Assembly (NCBI GenBank): GCA_028622995.1
Contig: JAJQJQ010000062.1
Coordinates: 496,001 to 560,000 of the forward strand
Reading direction: 5' to 3'
Length of the DNA stretch: 64,000 bases
Source: Panagrolaimus kolymaensis
Taxonomy: Eukaryota > Nematoda > Chromadorea > Rhabditida > Panagrolaimidae
A model generated the notes under the pieces. It was not told where the DNA came from. It searched no databases and saw nothing but the letters and a program-made list of their open reading frames with translations. Positions 1 through 11,000 of the stretch are shown here, piece after piece (position 1 is the first letter of the stretch; each line of letters begins with the position of its first letter). Both the position numbers and the translations under genes were made by a program.

Positions 1-609
1 CGACCAAAAGGCAAAGTAAGAACACTGGCAAAAACTAAAAAAAATTTAATACAAAAAATTCCAAAAAGTCCGTTGAAAAACTTTCTGATTGGATTTTTTT
101 GGGCCATAAAAGAATTTGATTAATTTTTCGAGCTAAAACCCTTCATTTTAGAATAAATAATTAAAAAAACTTATATATATATTTTTCAGAAGTGGATATT
201 CAGAAGAAAAAATCACTGAAATCTTTCTTCGATTTAATATTGAAAAAGATCATAAAGATGGAGATTTGATGGGATGGAGACGCCGAAGATTTGTTGAAGC
301 CCATCTTGAAGAAAATCATGATGAATTTGATATGGCTCTTACGGCTGAACAACATCGGTAAATTTTGTTTTAATTTATTATTAAAAAAAGTTAGCTAATT
401 AAAAATATTTTTTTAGACTTAAAGAGGCAATTGAAAAAGTTGAATCAAAAGTTGAAATTTTGATTAAATCTGCTGAAGATTTTGTAGCAAAAAATAATTT
501 TAATTCGAATGATCCATTTGGTGATTCTGATGCTGAAGAAGAGGCTCATTATCATATAAAACAACCCCGCAACAGAAACAAGAAGACTAACGAAAGTAAA
601 AATGAATAA
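1..609 (+). CDS. 3' end of a polycystin-2-like gene (EF-hand plus coiled coil), partial
   Basis: Last exons of a gene that begins before the window: 1-15, 190-357 and 417-609 (stop TAA), with GTAAG/GTAAAT donors and TTTTCAG/TTTTAG acceptors in matching phase. The visible peptide has an EF-hand-like segment (GYSEEKITEIF, then an acidic loop with KDHKDGDL), followed by a helical, coiled-coil-like stretch (LKEAIEKVESKVEILIK) and an acidic, then basic tail. EF-hand followed by coiled coil at the very C-terminus is the layout of polycystin-2 cation channels (PKD2/pkd-2), and the spacing GY-S-EEKI-EIF resembles the PKD2 EF-hand helix. The channel membrane segments would lie upstream, outside the window, so the assignment is tentative; another EF-hand protein is possible. 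The gene converges on the Ly-6 gene at 1395-3116. Confidence 0.5.
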
Positions 610-627
610 AAAACAAATTTTGGCTTC

Positions 628-633
628 AATAAA
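628..633 (+). other. AATAAA polyadenylation signal
   Basis: AATAAA lies 19 nt after the TAA stop of the preceding gene, a normal spacing for a nematode poly(A) signal. Confidence 0.55.
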
Positions 634-931
634 TTAAATGGTTTTTTACTTTGATAATAACAAAAGCTTTTTTCCATTTTATTTTGTCGCCAAAATATTA
701 TAATTTTATATTCATTCCATTAATTTGTTTTTTAAATTTTAACTTTGCTTGATTAATAAAATATTTTTAATAGAAAAAGAAATTTGTGCATCTTTGTGGC
801 TATTTTGTGAAGCATGTATCAAGCTTAAAAAATGAAAGATACTTTGATAAGCAAAGTTAATATCCTCAAAAAAATATAAATGAATGAAAAAGAAAAAAAG
901 TGATATTTTGCGAGAATGATTTGGTTCTTAG

Positions 932-1183
932 TTAAAGGGAGTGTCCCAAACGATGAGAAAACCCTTACAGCGGGTGTTCCTAGCCCGAAAGTTTTTCTTC
1001 ACTGTCTCAAAGTCTAACAAAGTTTTACAAAGTTTTTTCAAAAGTTTACGAAATTTTCTCTAAATGCTACAAAAAGCTACAAAAATTCGTAGCACTTTGT
1101 AAGCTTTTGAGACAATGAAACTTTCGGGCTAGGAACACCCGTCGTAGTAAAATTATTCTCATCGTTTGGGACACTCCCTTTAA
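932..1183. mobile_element. TTAA-flanked palindromic MITE, copy A (244 bp)
   Basis: The element 936-1179 is bounded by TTAA on both sides (932-935 and 1180-1183). The left end AGGGAGTGTCCCAAACGATG is matched by its reverse complement at the right end (about 1160-1179). The complementarity continues inward through GGGTGTTCCTAGCCCGAAAG (left, about 976-995; its complement lies at about 1121-1140), so almost the whole element folds back on itself. It has no coding potential. TTAA duplication plus perfect inverted ends is the hallmark of piggyBac-type non-autonomous elements. It lies between two convergent genes. Confidence 0.8.
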
Positions 1184-1394
1184 AGAGTAAAGTTGCATTT
1201 TTTATTTTGTTATCAACTTGAAAACCCAATGTTAACAACTTTATGCTTTTTCAAGCCAATACTCTTTTACTTTTTGCTTCTGTAAAACCTTTTTTTTCAT
1301 CGATTTTTTATTACTTTCTTTTGTTACAATATTTTCCTTTTTATTGTTCAGTATTCTTTCATTAAAATTATTATATCTTTATTATTTATTTTAG

Positions 1395-3116
1395 TCAACC
1401 AAGTAACAAACTAACGACAAATGAAAATATTAAAAGAAATAAAAAGGAATTTGAAATAAATAAATTTTTTAAGGCACCAGGAGAAAAATTGCATAGATCA
1501 TCCTCACAAAAGCAAATAGTATTTTTTTCTGATTGTACAAAAGATTGAACAAAATCATCGCTGAAACAAGCGCCAGACATTCGGTGACGAAATGGTCTTG
1601 GATCCTTCCACATTCGAGACCAACATTCTCGATATACAAATGCTTCACCTAGAAAAAAAAATAAGAAATTTGAATATATTTGTTATTTTGTTTCAAGAAT
1701 TTTTATTGGTAAATTTTTATTTTCAAATTTTTTATGGGCCATGAAGGATGGATATAAATCATATTGTAATTCGCAATAATAAAAAAAAAGAGCTGCTTTT
1801 GTGAGAAATAAAAAGTTGTCTTGGAGATACTATTTTTAAAAGAGTTAGTTTCCAAGGTTGCCTGCATGCCATTCTTCATCGTCGCCACTTAAAAAAACGA
1901 AGAAAGAAAAGAAAGCAGCGTTTTACCATTTTTCAGTATTTTTTCTTACTATTAGTTTTTTGAATATTTTAATTATACATATTTTTTAGAGTTTTTTTTG
2001 TTTTATGAAAAAAATATTTAATCCTGATTTTTAAAAGTAATCAGAGAATAATAAATAGTGTCGGAATAATTTCCGCTTGATAATAAAAAGCTAAATCATT
2101 TTATTAAAAATAAAAAACATAGCAAACTCTTAACAATTTTTTTAAAATTATATCCTCACCACCGTTATTGAAAGCGAATCAAGCGTTTAAATGAATAAAT
2201 TTTTAACAATTCTTCAATCTTCAAAAAAATGGAAATTAAAAAATTATGAAACCATAAATTTTTACTTTTATTTATATTATAAATAAATTTTTTAAAGCCA
2301 CGTTTTTTATTATTCAAGCTCAAAGAAAAAAAGGAAGAAATTTTTTTTAACACAAATCTTCGAATTTTTATTTTTCAGTAACACTTATCTCATTCGTTAA
2401 TTAATTCAATTTTCTTACCTTTATAATAACCTTTAAATTTCACGCATGCTCCAGGCTCTTCATCGCTATTCGGACATACATGAATATTAGCGCCATAAAA
2501 ATTTGGATTTAATATTGGAATAGTGTCTTCACAACGATTAACCAAAATTGGAATATTCATTCCACCTTTAGTTATAATTGAAATAATTTCAGATAAATTT
2601 GAAAGAGTTTGAGTTTGGGGCAATCGGGAATTAACATTGACTTTTCCAGAATTTTTTGCAAAACATGAAAAACATGCTATTTCACCTTTTTGACGGGTCA
2701 TTGGAATTAATGGTGGCGTGGAAGCAACTAACGACACTGAAAAAAAGTTTTATTATTTATATTTTTTTTTGAGTTTAAAAAATAAAAAAATTTACATTTT
2801 TTGGAGTAAATTTTAGGTGTTAGAAATTTGAAAATGGTAACAGTGAATCCCAAAAGGAAAGTTTCTTTATCTCAAAAAAAATAACTCTCTTTTTTTTTCA
2901 AACGAAATAGTTTTTATTTTTTATTGAATTTTAAAAAAAAATTTTGTTTTATCAAAGAAAAAAGAAGGCTTTAAAATTTAATAATCGGCGAAAATTTTAT
3001 TATCGATCGACTTTTTTATTTTTAGGGCACATTTTTATCTTCTGAAAAATAGTAAATACAAAAAACTCACCAAAAACTAAACAAAAAAATAGTAATAAAA
3101 ATATTTTTGACAACAT
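1395..3116 (-). CDS. Ly-6/three-finger domain protein, probably GPI-anchored
   Basis: Three exons on the minus strand: 3116-3071, 2736-2419, 1648-1395 (stop TGA), all joining in phase 1 with GTGAG/GTAAG donors; 205 aa. Residues 1-20 are a signal peptide (MLSKIFLLLFFCLVF). The mature part has ten cysteines, beginning CFSC and ending in the Ly-6 signature CFCEDDLCN; the order C-x2-C, C, C, C, C, C, C-x-C, C-N fits a three-finger fold. A strongly hydrophobic C-terminal tail (LFISNSFLFLLIFSFVVSLLLG) after the domain is a typical GPI-attachment signal. Family members (for example ODR-2/HOT proteins in C. elegans) act at the cell surface, often in neurons; the exact subfamily is not clear. AATAAA hexamers in the gene's orientation lie 5-17 nt after the stop. 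Confidence 0.8.
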
Positions 3117-4884
3117 TGATAGTAGTAGTTGTAAACCATTTTATTGAAATAATGAGCTAAAGTTTATTTTTTGATAAATCGCCGGCGAAAATTTTATGAC
3201 ATTTTGAAAGATCTGAAAAAAAAAATGTACTCTCATTGCTAAAAATTGACAGTACTGAATTTTTTAAAAACAAATATGAAAATAAAGATTTGTGTATTTA
3301 TTCAATAAATCTTTTTTGGAAAAAAAGCAACATAAAAAAGGAAAAAAAAGAGATGAGAAAACAAAAAAGACTTGAGGCAGTTTATTTTTTGTTACTTTAT
3401 TATTTTAAACTTTTAAAGTGTTCCAAGATGCTACTTTTGTCGTCGCCGATGGATGGGGATGTTACTGCCTTAAAAAGAAGAATTTAGGAAAAAAAGAAAC
3501 AAAAGCTTTTAAGAGGCTTTTAAAAAAAGATTTTCAAGAAAGTTGAAAACTAAATAAAATAAAACGAAATTCGTTTAACTTTTTTTAAACAAAAAAAACT
3601 AAAAAATAAAATTCCCTTGAGTTAACAAAAAAACAAAAGAATGAGGAAAAAATTATTTTTTAAAGCGATGCAACGAACGAACGAACACATCCAACTTCAT
3701 CTCAATGGGAAAATGAGTGTGGTGTGATAGCTTAAGGCTAAATGGATAAACGAGGAATGAAAAAACATGAAAATCAATCAAAAAATAAAAGTGTTATTTT
3801 TGCGAGCTAAAATTAAGAAAAAGTAAATGCTAGATAGATGATTATTGGATTTGGCTTTTCTAAAAACGCAAATTTTGACTTTAAAAATGTTGGTAATAAA
3901 AATTTTGCATACTTTTCTGGAGAAAATAAAATTAAACTAAGCATGAAAATACAAGTTTTGAGAAGTTTTGTTAATTTTAATATTTATCGAAAACCAAAAT
4001 TCTTTCTTTAAAATGCGTGAAAGTTATGTAAAAAATTCACAAATTATTTATATCAGAATTTAAATAAAATAGAAAAAAGTTAAAATAATCATAAAATTTT
4101 AGAGAAAAAAAACTATGTAAGTGACACAAAATCAAAAAATAAAGGCTTATCGCTATGATCCAACCTTCTCTAATCGCGTGCTAAATGAATTCATTTTTCA
4201 AATCATCGAAAGCAATTTGTTGCAAAAATAAAAAAACCTATAAAAATTCCAAATCATTTTATTACTTTGTTTCCCTTTTTTTTGTGAAAGTTCAAAATAC
4301 ACCTAAATCATTGAGCAATGGCGAGGCGGCAGCATTAACAACTAACTTAAATTGAAGACGACGAAAATAAATTTTTGCTTTTTGCTAAAAATTTTTACGA
4401 CAACGAGAACATAACTTTAAATCTTCGCTTGAATGAATTATTTTTACGACTATTTTTTATTTTTTTATCCTCAAAAAAAAAAGAAAGAAAAGTCTTTCTT
4501 TCTCTTTTTCTGTTTCTGTTTCTCGTTAAAAAAGTTTGTCTTTAAAAAAAATAAGTTGTTTTTGTTCGATGAAAATAAAGATAAATAAAAAAAATGGAAC
4601 ATTTTCTTTTCTTTTTTTGTGTAAAAAAAAAGAAATAAAAAGCACGTTTTTAGGCCCTCAAGGAAAAGTAATAATAATAATAATAATAAACGATGCATTC
4701 TAAAAATCGCACCGATGGCCTTTTTTTATTAGGAAAAAATACATAAATGCCATTTTTTGCTCGAACTTCAACCATAAAAACTAATTTTATTTTATTAAAG
4801 AATAAACTTGACACAGAATTAAAAATAAATCATTTTAAACAAAAGTGAAAACTTTTATTTTTGCAAATTTTTTTTACAGTTTCT
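3117..4884. other. Intergenic, nothing recognised
   Basis: AT-rich spacer between the Ly-6 gene start and the kinase gene end. Open frames here are low-complexity Lys/Phe-rich shadows. An AATAAA on the minus strand (4859-4854) is a likely poly(A) signal for the kinase gene, 26-31 nt after its stop. Confidence 0.5.
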
Positions 4885-6597
4885 TTAAATTCTAGGAGAT
4901 CGTTCAATTTGTATTTGAAGAATTTCTGAAACATACATTTTTATTTTTTCGGTTGGAATTGAAAAATATTTTTTACCTAAAAGTGTTGGAATATTTTTAT
5001 TATCTAAAGCTTCATTAGTTTGATCAAAAACTTGTTGACATTCATCAGGATTATTTAGAATTCCTTCTATTGGACGATCACTTGCAAAAAATGGATTATT
5101 CAAAGCTTCTTCAGCACTCCATCTTTCATTTGGTAAAAGCTGAAGTAAGCCTTTCAAAGCTGTCATGCCATTTTGAACTAAAATATTTTACTTTTACAAT
5201 TAAAAAAAGTTATAAAAGAATTTTTTGTTGCTGAAAGTTTCAAGGCGAAACTTTTTGGAAAAGTTTTCGCGTCGTGACTCTATGTAATTTAATTACCTGA
5301 ATGATTCTTTATGTCATCATTTGGCCCAAGAGGCGGTGGAATATTTATCCTTGTTTCCAATGGTTGATAGATTCTATCATTAATAAAAACAATTTCTTCA
5401 TCACTCAAAATTTGTTTCATTTGTAAATCAAAAATTTTTGGAATTTTTTCTTCCAATTCAAAACATTGTTTCAGGAGCATGGTTCCAGGCAAAGCAGTGT
5501 TTTCCGTTAAAAATAAACGATGACCTAAAATAAGTTCAGCAAACAAGCATCCCACCGCCCACATATCAACTAAAAAAATTTTTTTGAGGTCAAAAAACTG
5601 TTTCAAAAAAGTGGGGGTTTTTTTTACACTTGCCTTTAGAATCATAAAATTCAAATTCCAACATTCGTTCTGGAGCTTGATAAGGCAAAGTAAAAGGAAG
5701 ATTAGTCATAACATTTTGGATTTCTCGAGCAAGACCAAAATCAATTATTTTTAAATGTAAATTTTGATTAATCATTACATTTTTTGATGATAAATCCTGT
5801 AACAAAAAAAAAGTTTCTAAAACAAAACAAAAAAATTTGAAAAATAATCAGAAATTTGCATAAAACTTTTAAAAAAATAGAAAAAAGTTTACTCGATGTA
5901 AAATAGTATTTCGATGAAGAAAATCAACCCCATGTAATAATTGATTCATAATATAACGAATTCCAATATTTTCATTTTTCTTATTTCTCCATTCATTTGT
6001 TTTAGCAAAATCTTCAAGGGTTATAAACATTAATGGCACAGTTATATATAATCGAGTTAAAGTTCCATTGTTATTATTGGGTTGAGGGAGATCAATAATT
6101 TTGATTATCTTAAAAAACAACAAAACAATAAAATATTAAAGTTTAGAAAAATTTTATTTAAAAAATAAAATAATAAAAAGAAAGTTTTAATTCAATAAAT
6201 TTTTTGTTTTCATGCTAAATTTTTTTAGTGTTTAAACTTTTATTTTTCGTTTTTGTATTTTCGAAAAGCATATTTCTATTTTTTGTTTTGATGAAAGCGA
6301 CTCAAACGTTCTATTGTTTGTTTTTTTTTTTTGCCAAAAAATTTATTAAAAACTTACATTTTCATGATTGCAATTTCTTAATAAAATTAATTCTCGAATA
6401 GCCCGAGCAAGGTTTGTTGGATTTTGTAAATTACTTATCACTCTCACCGCATAATCAACATTATTCTTTTTGGCTTGTCTAAAAAGAAGAGCCTCATTGC
6501 GTTTGAAAAAAAAGGAGAAAAAATCTTACACTACAGAAGCTTGGGCTCCACTTTTAATAATCTCAATAAATTGATATCCAGGCACATGAATTTCCAT
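4885..6597 (-). CDS. Divergent JNK-like MAP kinase, probable pseudokinase
   Basis: Six exons: 6597-6530, 6478-6358, 6108-5893, 5796-5634, 5569-5297, 5177-4885; 377 aa, normal MAPK length. JNK family features are the SGAQ glycine-loop motif (residues about 17-20), the segment NPTNLARAIRELILLRNCNHEN before helix C, HRD and DFGLAR, APE, and VDMWAVGC. Key residues are altered: the beta-3 VAIK lysine reads AVR, the glycine loop keeps one of three glycines, HRDLKPSN reads HRDLSSKN, and the TPY activation motif reads TNL. The catalytic Asp of HRD, the following Asn and DFG remain. ATP use is therefore doubtful, and dual phosphorylation by a MAP2K is impossible at the usual tyrosine. It may act as a scaffold or regulator. 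Exon 4 appears to end at a GC donor. The start ATG is the first in exon 1 and gives a compact N-terminus like other MAPKs. Confidence 0.85.
5570..5633 (-). other. GC-AG intron in the kinase gene
   Basis: The donor reads AAAG|GCAAGT and the acceptor TTTTTAG. Splicing here gives DSK-VDMWAVGC, which aligns without gap to JNK subdomain VIII-IX. A GT donor 6 nt further (GCAAGT|GTAAAA) would also keep the frame but inserts two residues and replaces V by F (DSKGKFDMW), a poorer fit. Confidence 0.6.
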
Positions 6598-8015
6598 TTA
6601 TTTATTTTAGAAATTTTTTTATTTGAACCAATGGAATGGAAAATGAAAATCAATAATTTTGTGTAAAAGAAGAAAGGTTTTTCTTATCTTTTTTTGCTTA
6701 CATTTATGTGCTTAAAAATTTGATAATAGATAGACAATCAAATCAGTCTTCTTCTTTTTTGATATAAAAAAAAAGTAAAAGCATGATTATGTTCTTTTTT
6801 TTATATAAAAATCAATAATTCTGAATTAAATTTAAAAAAAAGTATTTATATTCAGAAACATTAATTGTCAAAAAATGATGAAAGGCGGCTATTTTTCGTA
6901 AATCCAAGTAAAAATGGAAATATTTATTATTTTGAATTTTTGATAAACTTTTTTCTTTTAGTTTTTGTGTTGCTCGAATTTCGTTTGGATTAGTTTAAAA
7001 AACAAATTTTACAGGATATTTAAAAAAAATGTTGATTGTTTTTTGGGTAAAAAATTTTCTATTTTGCAAATTTCTTTAAATTCATTAGTATAAAAACATC
7101 ACAGGTACATTTATGTAAGGACAAAATTTAAATAAAAATTTGCCTTTTTGGAAAGAAGGAAACATGTAATTGATTTAAATAAATTTTGAAATTTCCTTCA
7201 ACTATTTTTGAAAAAAAAGTTTTGTAAAAATAAAAACGAGATCTCTCGAATTACTTATGAAATTTTTTTTAAAAGGTAGCTTTTTGTATTTTTAAAAGCA
7301 CAAAATAAAAATTATTAATGAATTGTTTTAATCAAAAATTTTGGACATTTTATAACTAAACTTAAATAAACATTTAAAAAAGATAAATTCGACAGGAATT
7401 TTTGGTTTTTGTTTTGGAATCGGGTTTATTATGGATGTTAGTTTTTTACTTTTATTTTTGCATTATATTTTACAAAACAACAAATTTATTTTATTTTTTG
7501 TAACAATAAACAAAATCATTAACACGATAAAATTGAAAAAATGCAAAATAAATGAATAATTAAATTATTAACAAATATTTATAAAAAAATTAAAAAAACG
7601 AAGATGGCGGGAAAATGAAAGATTTTTTGGTTTATCGAAATCGAAATGGGATTTTTATGTTTTGCATTTTTTTAAAAAATAAATATATAAATGAAAGACA
7701 GAAAATAATATAAAAAAAAACAGTAACAAGTTAAAGCCAGAAAAAATAATTATAAAATTAACAACAAAAAAAAATGGATATTTTTACAAACAAAAAAAAT
7801 TTAAACACTGTGAATTAAACTTTTTTTTTAAATACAAAAATTAACAATTTTAAAAAGAAAGAAAACATCTCAAATTTTGAGTACTCAATTTTTTTGAACA
7901 ATAAAATTAACTTTTTATCATTCATTTACTTTTTGTTTTATTAAATAAATATTATGAAATGCCGCAAATTTTTATGGGTGTAAAAATTTATTTATTTTTT
8001 ATTTTTATTTTCTTC
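6598..8015. other. Intergenic, nothing recognised
   Basis: Very AT-rich, with many homopolymer runs. No exon-like segment or RNA gene was seen. It contains the upstream region of the kinase gene and the 3' flank of the metallo-beta-lactamase gene. Confidence 0.5.
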
Positions 8016-11000
8016 TCATTTTTGTCGAGCATTGAGAATATGGCGTTGGGCAAGTAAACGAGTGCAACCAGCTTTTTGACGATATTGGGGTAAAACTCTG
8101 AAAGGTTGTCCATGTCCAGGGATGATCCAATCAGCCATACAAATGATTAAATTTGCATTTTGTCTCTTTATTGCTGTATCCCATGCACCTTCAGCAGTCA
8201 TGGCATCAATCTAAAAAAATTAGTAGATAAAATTTTATTATGGAAATTTAAAAAATGGGTCTTGAAGGGATTTTTTTTTGAAATTCCACACTTTTTGCTT
8301 TAAAAAATCATGATTGATTTAGATTTATAGATTCCAAAATTAGGTTTTAGTATTATGGAATATTTTCGATATAAAACTTAGGTATTTTAAACTAACTTAC
8401 ATTATCAGAAATAAATTGTTCCGTAGGAATTAAATCTCCCACAATTGCCATGGAACCATAACCTTGAACATTATGAACAAGCACGGATAAATCATGTTGA
8501 GTATGACCGGGAGTTTTCCAAACTTCAATATTATTTGAAATTTTTCTATATGGTCGCTAAAAACATATTTATTGATTATTTTTTAATTAATTCAAAAATG
8601 GGTGCGATTAATACCTCTTTAAGTTCCGTAGGAGTTACATGACGTCCAATATATTCAAGTGAATGGAATAAAATTGGTTTTTGTCCAAAGAAATTCATAT
8701 TTCCCATATGTCCTGGATGTCCATGAGTAATTACAACGGTTTCAATATCATCAAGGGTTATGCCTTCTTTGGTTAAACCTAAAAATATATAATTAATTTT
8801 AAAACATTTTTATTTAAAAATTTCAAACAAAATTAAAGGACCAAAATTTTTTTATTTGATTTCTGAATTTTTAGAGCAAAACAAAAAAAACTTCAAAGAA
8901 AAGTGTTTTGTCAAAAAAATAATTTAAGTTTTTTATTTTTAGAAAGTTTTAAATTCAAAGAACGAATTTAGAAAATACAAAAAAAAATTTCTCTGCAAGG
9001 CATTTAAAAAAAATAAGCTCCTTCTATTTTAAAAGACTGTAGCTTCTTCCAGACACAAACAATTTTAACAAATTTACAACACTCAAACATGCCTTTTACC
9101 TATCACATATCTCCTCTCCTCATATGATAGTATAATGCATACATAACTCTTTCTCTTCACCAATATTAGGATAAGCATCTTCATTAATTTCTTCTTTAAT
9201 TATTTCGTTATTTTTATTATTATTCTTATTATTTGCGACGATGACGCTATTATTATTATTATTAATTCCATTTTTTTGTTGTAATCTTTTTGCATAACGT
9301 TCAAGCGATAAATCAACAAATCGTTCAATTTGTTTTTCTCGAATTAAAATATATGAATCATATAAAATATAAAAAAACCATAATTGTAAAAATGTAAAAA
9401 CCGTTAAACCAGCAACCAAAAAAATTCCACCAAAATTTATGACAGCTTGAGAAGATTTATAATCGATTTTAGCGATAGTCATTAAATTATTTATCATCCA
9501 CCCGGAACCTTGTTGAAGGCAAATATAAATAAATATTGTAACACAAATGCAAACTAAGACCGTGAAAAGTTTAACCACAAGTTTAGGTAGCATATATTCG
9601 GATTTTTTCCTTCCAAGCCCATACCAATTTAATATATTTGCAAGTAAATGAATTATAAAAAATCCTAATGCACCAGCTAACCATAAAGTTGAAATGGTAT
9701 TAGTCCTTTAAAAAATAAATATGGAAGTTGTTTGTTTGAAGAAAAAAAGATTTGGAAGGAAAAATGGCAAAGAGCAATATTTTAATTAAAAAATATAAAA
9801 AGAAATTTTCTGCAACCCTCAACATAAAATATTGTTTTAAACTCTCACAACGAAAACAATTTTTTGTTAAATGTTTTGACACGAAAGAAATCTTTTAAAC
9901 TCTCCAAAATGAAAATAGTTATTTATAAAACTTCAAAAATAAAATGTTTAATTTTTTCAAGAAATTCCAAAACTCGTTGAAGATATCGAAAAACCAAAAA
10001 AATCTTTTCAGGCCCCACTTTTTTTTTTGAAATATAATATTACTCTTTGCCATTCTTTCGAAAAAAAACCCCAAAGTTGTTACCTCAAAGAAAAATACAA
10101 TTGAACTCCTCGATATAATGGAACACTAAGCGCTATCAAATCAAATATCCCAATTAAAGCACTGGGATATCGACTTTGTGATAATCCACAAGTTAATAAA
10201 TTATTTGATGCTCGTTCAGCTGTTGATGCCATTCAAAAAAAAAATACACACAAAAACACAAATAAAATAATTTTTTTAAAAAAAAAAAGATGAAATTCAG
10301 AAAAAAAATTGAGAAATAAAACTAAAGTTTTGCCGCCGCTGCCTTTTTCCGCCGCTTTTTTTCCTTGCATTTATTTGAATGAAGGTAATTGAATCAATTT
10401 TAGCGCTTTCCGCAACTAACTGCTGCCACTGCGCTGCCATTTCTTATCTATCTTTTTTTTTTCTCGCTGCTTACTTTTACTCTCTTTTTTTGAGGATTAG
10501 ATGAGAGGGAGAATAAAAATTTTAAGGCCAACGGAAGAACTTTAATAAATATTTATAAAGAAAAAAAAAGAAAAAATTAAATTCTATTTTATTTTATTTT
10601 CTCAAAATTTGGGTTTTCTCTTTGGAATCCGTTTTTCTTTTTTCTTGAAAAAAGGAATTTGTAAATAAAAAAGTTTGTTTGTTTGGGAACGAAAAAAAAT
10701 GTTAAAAAGTTTGAATTTAGAATTAATTTTCTTTTTTTGAAAATTCTTCGTTTTTTTCCCGCTGTTTTAAAACTTACTTTGAAGAAGTCTTTCGGTATCA
10801 CTTGCCGAACCAGTATCAATAAGAACTCTCATACCATTATCATTTATAAGAGTAATGGCTCCAACCATTTCCATTTGTCCATCTTGTAATGCTCGAATTG
10901 AACCAGCTTGAAGAACCGAAACATTTACATTTATTTTAGGAGTTTGAGTGGTAGTCCAAAGTCCAGCCCATGGATTTACGGGTTTCGCGGTGGTGATGGG

